From positions 1,708,001 to 1,772,000 of the forward strand of contig JADJLQ010000001.1 in NCBI GenBank assembly GCA_016709995.1: 64,000 nucleotides of DNA. The letters are read 5' to 3'. The translations under genes were made by a program, and so were the position numbers. Positions 17,340-26,331 of this stretch are shown here, piece after piece; the first letter of the stretch is position 1, and every line of letters starts with the position of its first letter. Under the pieces are notes generated by a model. The model worked only from the letters and a program-made list of their open reading frames with translations. It did no database searches and was not told the origin of the DNA. Source of the DNA: Saprospiraceae bacterium. GTDB taxonomy: Bacteria > Bacteroidota > Bacteroidia > Chitinophagales > Saprospiraceae.

Positions 17340-18472
17340 TAGGATAGAATTACAAGGTCAATATCGTTTGAAGATAGTTTATTAAGTAGCTTATTAAATA
17401 CATGGGTGGCCAAAATAATTTTTAATAAACTCAAGTGAGGCTTGCCAACACATATGGTGGTAATTTTTCTTTCACCGGCCTTTTCTATTATGGTCTTTGA
17501 AATCGACGCGTTTTTTACTTTAATAACTTCAGCCCCTAGCTCTGTGGCTAATTTGAAATTATTTATTAAGTGCCTTTGTTTAGCCAGCGTGATTTTATCA
17601 AGGCTCTCTTTAGGTGTCTGCACATACAATACATACCATTTACTGCTATAATAATTTGCCAGCCTGGCTGTTTTTCTAATCACGACTCTGGCTGTTTTTT
17701 CATTGCTGCTGATACAAGCTAAGAATTTTTCATGTTTCAACCCAAAGGGGCGAGTAACTTCCGATTCCACTTTTCTTTCTACTTGCGAAGCAACTTCCTT
17801 CAGTGCCAGCTCTCTAAGCTGCAATATATGGTCGCTTTTAAAAAAATTCAGGAGTGCCATGTCTATTTTGTCTGATGGGTATATTTTACCTTGTTTTAGA
17901 CGAGTAATCAATTCTTCCGCGGTAAGGTCGATATTGACTACCTCATCTGCCATGGCCAGAATATTGTCAGGTACTCGTTCTTTTATTTCCACTCCAGTGA
18001 TTTCTTTTATTTCCTCATTGAGGCTTTCGATATGTTGAATATTAATTGCAGAAATTACATTGATACCTGCAGATAATATCTCCATTACATCCTGAAATCG
18101 TTTTTCATTTTTGCTTCCTTCGATATTGGAATGCGCCAATTCATCCACAATCACCACTTCAGGTCGTAGATTGATAATCGCCGGCAGATCCATTTCTTCC
18201 AATTCTTTGCCTTTATAGAATATCTTTTTTCTGGGCACTATGGGCAGACCATCTAACAGTGCTTGAGTCTCATTGCGTTGGTGGGTTTCTATATAACCTA
18301 TTTTTACATCTATACCGTTTTTAAGTAAAGTATGAGCCTCTTGCAGCATTCGATAAGTTTTACCTACCCCTGCGCTCATGCCAACATAGATTTTAAATTT
18401 TCCTTTTCTGGATTTTTTGATTAAATCCAGAAAATGTTGGACAGTATGATCTTTTTCTGTCATTTGCGGCAT
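17339..18472 (-). CDS. kdpD: KdpD sensor portion (KdpD domain plus Usp domain, no kinase)
   Basis: 377 aa. N-terminal KdpD domain with Walker A GMSAGVGKTYRML (about 31-43), Walker B EVVIVDELAHSN (about 107-118) and SAINIQHIESLN. A universal-stress-like domain follows (KFLACISSNEKTARVVIRKT). Classical KdpD has about 900 residues and continues with four TM helices, GAF and kinase; here it stops after Usp and the kinase is a separate downstream gene. It senses cellular potassium status and, by inference, modulates that kinase. It lies 53 bp after kdpC. Confidence 0.9.
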   Translation of the reverse strand: MPQMTEKDHTVQHFLDLIKKSRKGKFKIYVGMSAGVGKTYRMLQEAHTLLKNGIDVKIGYIETHQRNETQALLDGLPIVPRKKIFYKGKELEEMDLPAIINLRPEVVIVDELAHSNIEGSKNEKRFQDVMEILSAGINVISAINIQHIESLNEEIKEITGVEIKERVPDNILAMADEVVNIDLTAEELITRLKQGKIYPSDKIDMALLNFFKSDHILQLRELALKEVASQVERKVESEVTRPFGLKHEKFLACISSNEKTARVVIRKTARLANYYSSKWYVLYVQTPKESLDKITLAKQRHLINNFKLATELGAEVIKVKNASISKTIIEKAGERKITTICVGKPHLSLLKIILATHVFNKLLNKLSSNDIDLVILS

Positions 18473-18525
18473 ATAGAGATAATAAATTATTGAAATAAGG
18501 TGGATATAAAAAAAAGTAGCTTAGT

Positions 18526-19098
18526 TTATTCTTTAAGTTCATCTAGAGCAAGATTCAATTTCAACACGTTTATTTTTTTCACTCCAAAAAGCCCCGCTAA
18601 AGGTTGTTCGGTTTGGCTCACTATTAGTTTTCGCAATGCTTCTTCAGTTAGTTGACGAACCTTTGCTATTCTTTTAACCTGGAGGATAGCACCGGAAAAT
18701 GAAATATCCGGATCTAAGCCACTGCCGCTCGCACACACCATCTCCGCAGGAATTTGATTTCTGGATATGCCGGGGTTATGGGCCAACAAAGTATCTATAC
18801 GGGCTTGTACTGCCTCGAGATAACTGGGGTTGGATGGGCCTTTATTGCTTCCGCCTGATCCTGCTGCATTATAGTCCACAGCAGAAGGCCGGGAATTAAA
18901 ATATTTATCATCGGTAAAGGATTGCCCCAAATTGGAATAATAGGTCTTCCCATTTTTAATAATTATTTCGCCCTTTCCATGATTTGAGCTTAGATGGGCT
19001 ATGCCCAGGATGACACTGGTATAGAGGACACCAAATAGGAGGGCGCAAGTCAGCGTAAGTCTGATTGCTATTAAAATATTGTGTTTCATGGTTGACAA
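18526..19098 (-). CDS. kdpC: Potassium-transporting ATPase subunit C
   Basis: 190 aa, the family length. One N-terminal TM helix (about 11-31), then the typical blocks YFNSRPSAVDYNAAGSGGSN, PAEMVCASGSGLDPDIS and GVKKINVLKLNLAL. KdpC anchors and activates KdpB in the KdpFABC complex. Four bases separate it from kdpB. Confidence 0.97.
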   Translation of the reverse strand: MSTMKHNILIAIRLTLTCALLFGVLYTSVILGIAHLSSNHGKGEIIIKNGKTYYSNLGQSFTDDKYFNSRPSAVDYNAAGSGGSNKGPSNPSYLEAVQARIDTLLAHNPGISRNQIPAEMVCASGSGLDPDISFSGAILQVKRIAKVRQLTEEALRKLIVSQTEQPLAGLFGVKKINVLKLNLALDELKE

Positions 19099-19102
19099 AA
19101 GA

Positions 19103-21139
19103 TTAAATAAAAAATGAAATAAAATGATCGAGGATTTTTATACCAATAAAAGGCAGGAGTATGCCCCCCAGGCCATAAATAAACAGGTTTCTGCGCAAGA
19201 GTGCACTGGCACCTATTGGTTTGTAGGGCACTCCCTTCAATGCCAGCGGTATTAACATAGGAATAATCAGGGCATTGAATATGATCGCTGACAGAATGGC
19301 ACTTTCTGGACTTTGCAGTTTCATAACATTAAGTCCCTCCAGCGAAGGGATGCCGACTATAAACAAAGCGGGTATGATGGCAAAGTATTTGGCTATATCA
19401 TTGGCAATGCTGAAGGTGGTCAAAGTACCTCTGGTCATGAGTAGTTGCTTACCGATTTCCACCACTTCTATCAATTTGGTTGGATCATTGTCCAGGTCTA
19501 CCATATTGCCTGCTTCTTTGGCTGCTTGTGTACCGCTGTTCATAGCCACCCCTACATCTGCCTGGGCAAGAGCCGGTGCATCGTTAGTGCCATCTCCCAT
19601 CATGGCTACCAGTCTTCCTTCAGATTGTTCCTTTTTGATGTAATTCATTTTGTCTTCGGGTTTAGCCTCGGCAATAAAATCATCTACGCCTGCCTTTTGG
19701 GCGATAAATTTGGCGGTCAGGGGGTTGTCTCCGGTGACCATGACCGTTTTAATTCCCATTTTTCGTAATCGTTCGAAACGCTCCTGTATTCCAGGTTTGA
19801 TGATATCCTGCAGTTCAATGACTCCGATCACTTGCTCATTTTTTGCTACCACTAAAGGTGTGCCTCCGTTGCTTGAAATGACCGTAACTCTATCAGCAAT
19901 TTCTCTGGGAAATTCATGCCCTGCATTTTCACATAATTTTTTGATCGCATCGGAAGCTCCTTTTCGTATTCGAATATTTTCAAAATCCACGCCCGAACTC
20001 CGAGTTTCAGCGGTAAACTTTATGTAACGCGGATGATGAATTTGGAAATGTGTTGGTTTGACATTGGCCAATTCTATAATGGATTTACCTTCAGGCGTGT
20101 CATCTTTCATCGAACTCAATACAACTGCTTCAGTAAATTGATTTTCATTTATGCCATCAGCCTGATAGAAATGGGTAGCTTTCCGATTGCCGATCGTGAT
20201 AGTTCCTGTTTTGTCCAACAGTAAAACATCAATATCGCCTGCTGTTTCCACCGCCTTACCACTTTTAGTGATGACATTCGCACGAAGTGCTCTGTCCATA
20301 CCTGCTATTCCGATTGCCGACAGCAGACCACCTATGGTAGTCGGGATCAGACAGACAAATAATGAAATGAAGGCTGCAATGGTAATCGGTGTACCGGCAA
20401 AATCGGCAAAAGGCTTTAAGGTGACTGTCACAATAATGAAAACCAGGGTAAATCCCGCCAATAATATGGTAAGTGCGATTTCATTGGGTGTCTTTTGTCT
20501 GCTGGCCCCTTCGACCAGTGCTATCATTTTGTCTAAAAAACTTTCTCCCTGGTCAGTAGTTATGATCACCGTAATTCTATCAGACAATACTTTGGTACCT
20601 CCTGTGACCGAGCTTTTGTCACCGCCAGCTTCCCGAATGACCGGAGCGGATTCGCCCGTGATAGCACTTTCGTCTATAGTGGCTATCCCTTCTACGATCT
20701 CTCCATCAGATGGTATAGTGTCCCCTGCTTCACAAAATACCAAATCACCTTTTTTTAATTGAGAAGAAGGAATAATTATAATCTCGGCATCATCTGTTTT
20801 TCCAATCGCTGAAATCTTCCGGGCTGGTGTCTCTTGCCTGGTTTTGCGCAAACTATCTGCTTGTGCCCGACCTCTGGCTTCGGCAATGGCTTCGGCAAAA
20901 TTGGCAAACAATAGCGTCAATAATAATACGAGGAAGATTATAAAATTGTATCCAATGCCACCCTGTGATTGATTGCCTGTCAGGATCCACAGGCAGACTA
21001 TGAACATGATAGCCGTTCCGATTTCAACGGTAAACATAATCGGATTGCGGAACATGAATTTAGGATTGAGCTTGATGAAAGCCTGCCTCAATGCTTCCAA
21101 AACCAGGTTCTTTGCAAATAGAGAAGTATTCTTTGTCAT
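19103..21139 (-). CDS. kdpB: Potassium-transporting ATPase, P-type ATPase subunit B
   Basis: 678 aa. P-type ATPase hallmarks: actuator TGES in DESAITGESAPV, phosphorylation motif DKTGTITIGNRKA, nucleotide-binding KGASDAI, and hinge GDGTNDAPALAQADVGVAM. It couples ATP hydrolysis to potassium uptake through KdpA in the inner membrane. It lies eight bases after kdpA and four before kdpC, which indicates one operon. Confidence 0.98.
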   Translation of the reverse strand: MTKNTSLFAKNLVLEALRQAFIKLNPKFMFRNPIMFTVEIGTAIMFIVCLWILTGNQSQGGIGYNFIIFLVLLLTLLFANFAEAIAEARGRAQADSLRKTRQETPARKISAIGKTDDAEIIIIPSSQLKKGDLVFCEAGDTIPSDGEIVEGIATIDESAITGESAPVIREAGGDKSSVTGGTKVLSDRITVIITTDQGESFLDKMIALVEGASRQKTPNEIALTILLAGFTLVFIIVTVTLKPFADFAGTPITIAAFISLFVCLIPTTIGGLLSAIGIAGMDRALRANVITKSGKAVETAGDIDVLLLDKTGTITIGNRKATHFYQADGINENQFTEAVVLSSMKDDTPEGKSIIELANVKPTHFQIHHPRYIKFTAETRSSGVDFENIRIRKGASDAIKKLCENAGHEFPREIADRVTVISSNGGTPLVVAKNEQVIGVIELQDIIKPGIQERFERLRKMGIKTVMVTGDNPLTAKFIAQKAGVDDFIAEAKPEDKMNYIKKEQSEGRLVAMMGDGTNDAPALAQADVGVAMNSGTQAAKEAGNMVDLDNDPTKLIEVVEIGKQLLMTRGTLTTFSIANDIAKYFAIIPALFIVGIPSLEGLNVMKLQSPESAILSAIIFNALIIPMLIPLALKGVPYKPIGASALLRRNLFIYGLGGILLPFIGIKILDHFISFFI

Positions 21140-21147
21140 AATCTGAA

Positions 21148-22851
21148 TTATTTAGGCATTGAAAAATATTCTGCAATAGGTCCCAGTGCAAGAGCAGGAA
21201 AAAATGCCAGTGCTGCCACTAAGCCGATCACTGCAAAAACCATCAAACCAAAGGTGGAAGTATCAGTTTGCAGGGTACCATCATTTTCCGGGATATATTT
21301 TTTATTAGCCAGAATGCCTGCAATGGCCACAGGGCCAACAATTGGCAGATATCGCCCTAATAAAATGACCAGTCCGCAAGCGGTGTTCCAGAATGCCATG
21401 TTGTCGCCTAATCCTTCAAACCCACTTCCATTATTGGCACTCGATGAAGTGAATTCATATAACATTTCGCTGAAACCATGATGTCCCGGGTTATTTAGCC
21501 ATGATGCATAAGCTCCCGGATGTCCTGTATACAAATAGCAGGACAGTGCAGTACCAACTAAGATCAGGAAAGGATGTAGTAAAGCAACCATCATGGCAAT
21601 TTTCATCTCCCTGGCTTCTATTTTTTTGCCAAGAAATTCAGGTGTTCTGCCAACCATCAATCCACTGATGAAAACAGCCAGTATTATAAAAATGTAGAAA
21701 TTTAGAAATCCAACCCCTACGCCTCCATAAAAACAATTTACCATCATACCCAATAAGGCGAACATGCCGGTCAATGGAGTCATGCTGTCATGCATAGAAT
21801 TTACCGAGCCATTGCTGGAACAGGTAGTGTTGATAGCCCAGTAGGCTGAAGCAGCAGCCCCAAAGCGCATCTCTTTTCCTTCCATACTGCCCATGTCTTG
21901 AGCAATCTCCATCTGTCGGAAGGCTGGATTACCTTTCATTTCATGGAAAATCGAAGGTATACACAAGAGCAAAAAACCCAAGGACATTACACCAAATATG
22001 GTCCATGCCAATTTTCTCCTCTTTAGTACATAACCCAGAGCGAATAGCATAGAAATAGGGATTAAGAAGATCGATATATTTTCAAGTATATTAGTCAGAT
22101 AGCTGGGGTTTTCAAACGGATGTGCAGAATTGACGCCGAAAAATCCACCACCATTGGTTCCCAATTGTTTTATAGCAACAAAAGCGGCGACCGGCCCCCG
22201 GCTCACGGCTACCGTATCACCTTCAAGGCTGATCATACTGTCCTTACCTTGTAAGGTCATGGGTGTATCATTGAATACAAGGCATACAGCCAGCAAAAGC
22301 GCCATAGGAAGCAGGATGCGGGTACAACTTCTAACAAACAACGAATAAAAATTAGCATACCTTCTTGCGCTGCGCGCTTTCATAGCAATAAAAACCACAG
22401 CACATATAGCGATGCCGGTACCCGCACTGATAAACTGCCATACCATTAATGTCAATTGCCCCAAATAGGACAAGCCATTTTCACCAGAATAATGTTGTAA
22501 GTTGGTATTGGTAATAAAACTCACCGATGTATTGAAGGCCAGGTCACCCGACATAGATAGGTTCTGATCCGGATTGAGTGGCAACCATCTCATATTGGTG
22601 AGGATGAACATAGAAAAAACAAACCATACTACATTAATAGTTAACAAGGCGGTCAAATGCTGCTTCCAATTCATCTCTCTGAGTGGATCTACACCGCTTA
22701 ATTTGAAAAATATTTTGTCCAATGGGTCGAATATATTATCGACCCAAGTTTTTTCATAGTTGAATATTTTACCGATATATTTTCCCAACGGGATTGCCAT
22801 TAATATGACCAGGAGGTACATCAGTATAATGCCATTAATTTCTGTATTCAT
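21148..22851 (-). CDS. kdpA: Potassium-transporting ATPase, channel-like subunit A
   Basis: 567 aa with about ten TM helices. Selectivity-filter-like repeats are visible, including TNTNLQHYSGE, GTNGGGFFGVNSAHPFENP, TCSSNGSVNSMHDSMTPL and SSSANNGSGFEGL. It is the potassium-selective pore of the Kdp pump. 122 bp separate it from kdpF, an unusually wide gap for this operon, with no other gene apparent. Confidence 0.97.
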   Translation of the reverse strand: MNTEINGIILMYLLVILMAIPLGKYIGKIFNYEKTWVDNIFDPLDKIFFKLSGVDPLREMNWKQHLTALLTINVVWFVFSMFILTNMRWLPLNPDQNLSMSGDLAFNTSVSFITNTNLQHYSGENGLSYLGQLTLMVWQFISAGTGIAICAVVFIAMKARSARRYANFYSLFVRSCTRILLPMALLLAVCLVFNDTPMTLQGKDSMISLEGDTVAVSRGPVAAFVAIKQLGTNGGGFFGVNSAHPFENPSYLTNILENISIFLIPISMLFALGYVLKRRKLAWTIFGVMSLGFLLLCIPSIFHEMKGNPAFRQMEIAQDMGSMEGKEMRFGAAASAYWAINTTCSSNGSVNSMHDSMTPLTGMFALLGMMVNCFYGGVGVGFLNFYIFIILAVFISGLMVGRTPEFLGKKIEAREMKIAMMVALLHPFLILVGTALSCYLYTGHPGAYASWLNNPGHHGFSEMLYEFTSSSANNGSGFEGLGDNMAFWNTACGLVILLGRYLPIVGPVAIAGILANKKYIPENDGTLQTDTSTFGLMVFAVIGLVAALAFFPALALGPIAEYFSMPK

Positions 22852-22973
22852 TTATTGTTTTCTAAATATTTATTTTGAATAAAACTTTGAGATAAGCTAT
22901 AGGTACAAGGGGTTCACAAACAACCAAAGATCGATTCTTGCAAATACATAATTTATGCTGCATCGGTTCCTGA

Positions 22974-23051
22974 TTAAAATTTTTCGGGTTTCAGCAGTAC
23001 ATAACATATATATCCGAACACCGCAATAGCGATAAAAAATAAGGTCATCAT
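22974..23051 (-). CDS. kdpF: KdpF, small stabilising subunit (25 aa)
   Basis: Translation MMTLFFIAIAVFGYICYVLL then KPEKF: a single TM helix followed by the KPE(K/R)F end typical of KdpF. It lies upstream of kdpA in the same direction, as expected. It stabilises the KdpABC complex in the membrane. Too short for routine gene callers. Confidence 0.85.
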   Translation of the reverse strand: MMTLFFIAIAVFGYICYVLLKPEKF

Positions 23052-23056
23052 GGGTA

Positions 23057-23140
23057 TTAAATTTTATCGAACCAGTCGATGATTTTAAAGAAAAAGACAT
23101 ACATCAATATGCCTGAAATAAGAAGAAGTCCGGTTGTCAT
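23057..23140 (-). CDS. 27-aa single-TM peptide at the head of the kdp operon
   Basis: Translation MTTGLLLISGILMYVFFFKI then IDWFDKI. It is one hydrophobic helix with a charged, aromatic C-terminus. The stop lies five bases before the kdpF start, so it is the first gene of the operon. Its position, size and topology resemble KdpF but the sequence differs. Function unknown; a second small Kdp-associated subunit is an inference. Confidence 0.6.
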   Translation of the reverse strand: MTTGLLLISGILMYVFFFKIIDWFDKI

Positions 23141-23234
23141 TTTTGAATCATTGTTTTAATTAATATATATGATTCAAATCCTGGTCCTAAGTCGTCAATT
23201 GAATGTTAAATAATTGACAGACAGTGATTTGTAT

Positions 23235-23253
23235 AAAAAAAAGGCCTCAGGCC
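23235..23253 (-). terminator. Rho-independent terminator after the regulator gene
   Basis: On the minus strand GGCC-TGA-GGCC is followed by eight T residues. A second inverted repeat (AACCCT/AGGGTT) lies just upstream of it. This ends the NtrC-type regulator transcript, so kdp genes probably start from their own promoter between here and 23140. Confidence 0.6.
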
Positions 23254-23311
23254 AATTCTCCAAACCCTTTCATTTTGACAGGGTTAGGTATAGCATTTTG
23301 AAAGGATTGAC

Positions 23312-24655
23312 TTAGTCGAGATGGTATTCTGCTATCTTCCTATACAGGGTAGTGAGCGCAATATTGAGCAAATCTGCTGCTTTGGTTTTATTGCCGTTCG
23401 TATAGTTGAGCACTTTTTGGATATGAATTTTTTCCGCACTGGCAAGGTCAAAAGCTGATAGTGTTTTGTTTTTGCCCACCCGATCGGATATTCTTTGAAA
23501 TTCAGCAGGTAAGTGTTCCAAGGTCAATTCATCGTCGCACAGGATGACGCTGCGTTCGATTACATTTTTCAATTCCCGTATATTTCCATTCCAGGCATGG
23601 TGTTGAAGTGCATCGATAAAATCAGACGAAACCGGTTTTATTTTTTTATTGGTTTTAAGAGAAAATATTTGCAAAAAGTGGTGGGTCAATTCTTTAATAT
23701 CTATGACTCTTTCACGCAGCGCCGGTAACTCTATTTGAAATACAGAAATCCGGTAAAATAAATCTTCTCTGAATTGTCCCTTTTCTATTTCTTTTTGTAA
23801 ATCCCTGTTGGTAGCCGCTATGATGCGAACATCCACTTTCATTGGTTTGCTTTCACCAACGCGGATCAATTCGCCAGACTCCAGTACACGCAATAATTTA
23901 GCTTGTAAGTCTAAGGCCATTTCTCCAATCTCATCCAAAAATATAGTTCCATGGTTAGCCTCTTCAAACAACCCTTTTTGATCTTTGATGGCTCCGGTGA
24001 AAGCTCCGGCTTTGTGTCCAAACATCTCACTTTCGAGTAATTCTTTGCTGAATGCAGAACAATTGATGGCAATAAAATTTTGTTTATTTCTTTTGCTTTC
24101 GCGGTGAATAGCTTGTGCAAACACTTCTTTGCCTGTACCGGTCTCTCCAATCAGCAGTACGGTCGTATCGCTTCCAGCTACTTTGCGGGCAAGGTCAATT
24201 GCTTTTTGAATGGGTTTGGACTGACCGATGATTTTGTCAAACGAATGCTTGTCATCCAATTGTTTTTCAAGCTGATAAACCCGCCTGGCTAAGTCCCGTT
24301 TTTCTATAGCGCGGTTTAACAAAGGAATGATTTTATTATTATCATCCCCTTTGGTTATATAATCCAATGCACCATTTTTAATAGCCTGCACGCCATCCGG
24401 AATATTTCCATAAGCAGTCAAAAGTACTATTTCAATCAAGGGATATTTTTCTTTGATTTTTTTAACAAGCTCCACCCCATTGGAGTCTGGCAGTTTTACA
24501 TCACAGAGTACGACATCGATCTCCGCCTGGTCCAATTTTTTCAATCCTTCCCGACCATCTGCGGCCTGTAATACTTCATATCCTTCCAGGCTGATGATCC
24601 TTGCCAGCAGGGTCCTGAGCTTTTGTTCGTCGTCTATGATTAAAACTTTTCTCAA
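23312..24655 (-). CDS. NtrC-type sigma54-dependent response regulator
   Basis: 447 aa. Receiver domain with phospho-Asp in VVLCDVKLPDSNG (about 52) and LLTAYG. AAA+ domain with Walker A GETGTGKE, the sigma54-contact loop GAFTGA, Walker B GTIFLDEIGEM and R-finger region RVGESKPMKVDVRIIAATNRD (in part). A Fis-type HTH closes it (KTKAADLLNIALTTLYRKI). Classical kdp systems use the OmpR-like KdpE; here the cluster offers only this regulator, so it probably activates kdp through RpoN. No unambiguous -24/-12 box was found upstream of the 27-aa gene by eye. Confidence 0.92.
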   Translation of the reverse strand: MRKVLIIDDEQKLRTLLARIISLEGYEVLQAADGREGLKKLDQAEIDVVLCDVKLPDSNGVELVKKIKEKYPLIEIVLLTAYGNIPDGVQAIKNGALDYITKGDDNNKIIPLLNRAIEKRDLARRVYQLEKQLDDKHSFDKIIGQSKPIQKAIDLARKVAGSDTTVLLIGETGTGKEVFAQAIHRESKRNKQNFIAINCSAFSKELLESEMFGHKAGAFTGAIKDQKGLFEEANHGTIFLDEIGEMALDLQAKLLRVLESGELIRVGESKPMKVDVRIIAATNRDLQKEIEKGQFREDLFYRISVFQIELPALRERVIDIKELTHHFLQIFSLKTNKKIKPVSSDFIDALQHHAWNGNIRELKNVIERSVILCDDELTLEHLPAEFQRISDRVGKNKTLSAFDLASAEKIHIQKVLNYTNGNKTKAADLLNIALTTLYRKIAEYHLD

Positions 24656-25035
24656 AATTTTGGTTTGACATTAATGAACAAATGTAATGTTCCCGTGACC
24701 AGTCTGTATTTTTTTTTACATGCTTCCACCTCCACTGCACAGTATGAATTTGCGATTTAGGCGGAGCCTTATTTACCTAGAGCAGGGGAACCACATTCCT
24801 GGGTTTAAGCTAATATTCTTATCAGCCCAGCATCATTTATTAAAATCTTGAAAACAATTTTCCAATTAATATCTCCATTTCAAACTTTTGCAATCCGCCA
24901 GACTCACTGTTCCCCTCGTTTGCCTGGCAAATCAATTTGCTTTGCCATCATGACCAATTCAAGCGAACAGGTCAGGGAGAAACCCTAGCCCACCCCTCCC
25001 CTATTCCACCATTACTTAATACCTTCACTCCCATT
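24656..25035. other. Intergenic, no gene seen
   Basis: 380 bases between the divergent regulator and serine hydrolase genes. An in-frame TTG/ATG extension of the hydrolase to 24937 exists but encodes no signal peptide and is probably untranslated. No repeat or RNA gene was recognised. Confidence 0.5.
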
Positions 25036-26273
25036 ATGCGAAGCATCAACATCATCGCCCTGCTCCTTATCTCCCTGGTTCCTGCTTTGTGCCAGCATAA
25101 AAACCGCCATGCACTCAGGCAACAAATATCCTCCATCCTCACCCGATCCATCGCAGACCATAAAATCCCTGGTGCTGTGATCGCCATCAAAAAGGGAGAC
25201 AGAGTACTGATGAAAAAAGCCTTCGGCTTCGCCCAAGTCAAAGATGCAGAAACTCATTGGATGAACCATCCTAAAAAAACTTCTACACGACACCTGTATG
25301 ATCTGGCATCGCTGACCAAGGTCGTAGGTACCACTACTGCGATCATGCTGCTGGCGGATCAACACCGACTATCGGTGGATGACCCGGTAGGTAAATATTT
25401 GCCGGCATTTAATGGCCCGGAGAAACAAGCTATCACCCTCCGTAATTTGCTCACGCATACAGCAGGGTTGATCACCTGGTATCCACTATACTATCGATGT
25501 AAAAACAAAGAAGAAACCTACCGGCTCATCGATTCACTGCCTTTAGCTACGCCGGTGGGTGCAGGCAGGCATTATTCTGACCTGGGATTTGTCCTCCTGG
25601 GAGAGATCATCGAAAAGATCTCCGGCCAGCCATTGGAGGTATTTTTACAAGCCCAAATCTTTAAACCTCTGGGGATGCATCATACCTTCTATCGGCCTTT
25701 GGATAAAAACAAACATCTTAAAATAGCGGCGACCTCCCACGGCAATCCCTACGAACACCGGATGGTGAGAGATAGCACCCTTGGATTGACCCGCGCAGAT
25801 ATTGACCCGGAGTCTTGGAACGGATGGAGAAATTATACCTTAAAAGGTGAAGTCAATGACGGCAATGCCTGGTATGCGCTGCAGGGTATCTCCGGTGCTG
25901 CCGGACTGTTTTCTACGGCAGGTGATGTGCAGATCCTGGTGGATATGCTTAAAAACAAAGGCTTGACCGGTAAAAAAAGATTCCTATCGGAAAAGACCAT
26001 CACCCAATTTTTACACCCGATCCATTCCAAAATGGACTCGGCTGGATGATGGACCCGACCAATGGCTTTATGAAAAATGGTCCGGCAGGAAGTTTTGGTC
26101 ATACCGGATTCACCGGAACGAGTATTGCGGTAATACCAAAGCAAGAGATCTCTATCATTTTATTGATCAATCGTCAGAATGTAGGATTGTTGCCTAATCA
26201 GGTTTATTATAATCCCAACCCCATTCGGGAAGCTATATTTAAAGCGGTGATGGATTGGGATAAAATAAAGTGA
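25036..26273 (+). pseudogene. Class C beta-lactamase-like serine hydrolase, frameshifted
   Basis: Signal peptide MRSINIIALLLISLVPALC. Class C/PBP4* features are the SxxK motif in LASLTKVVG, the YxN equivalent RHYSDLGFVLLGEI, and LLTHTAGL. The first frame stops at 26049; the next (from 26046) continues as WMMDPTNGFMKNG, with the family motif SFGHTGFTGTS, to 26273. One missing base near 26030-26040 explains the break. Members are often secreted esterases or D-aminopeptidases; the substrate is unknown. With the base restored the protein would have about 412 residues, a normal length. Confidence 0.8.
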
Positions 26274-26331
26274 AGGCTCACCTGTTGCTCCAAAGGCTCT
26301 CGGTACTATGGACATCGTTCACACCCTAATC

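Noticed and set aside
23141..23234. Search for a sigma54 -24/-12 promoter upstream of kdp
   Set aside because: No GG-N10-GC arrangement in a convincing context was found by eye; a matrix scan is needed.
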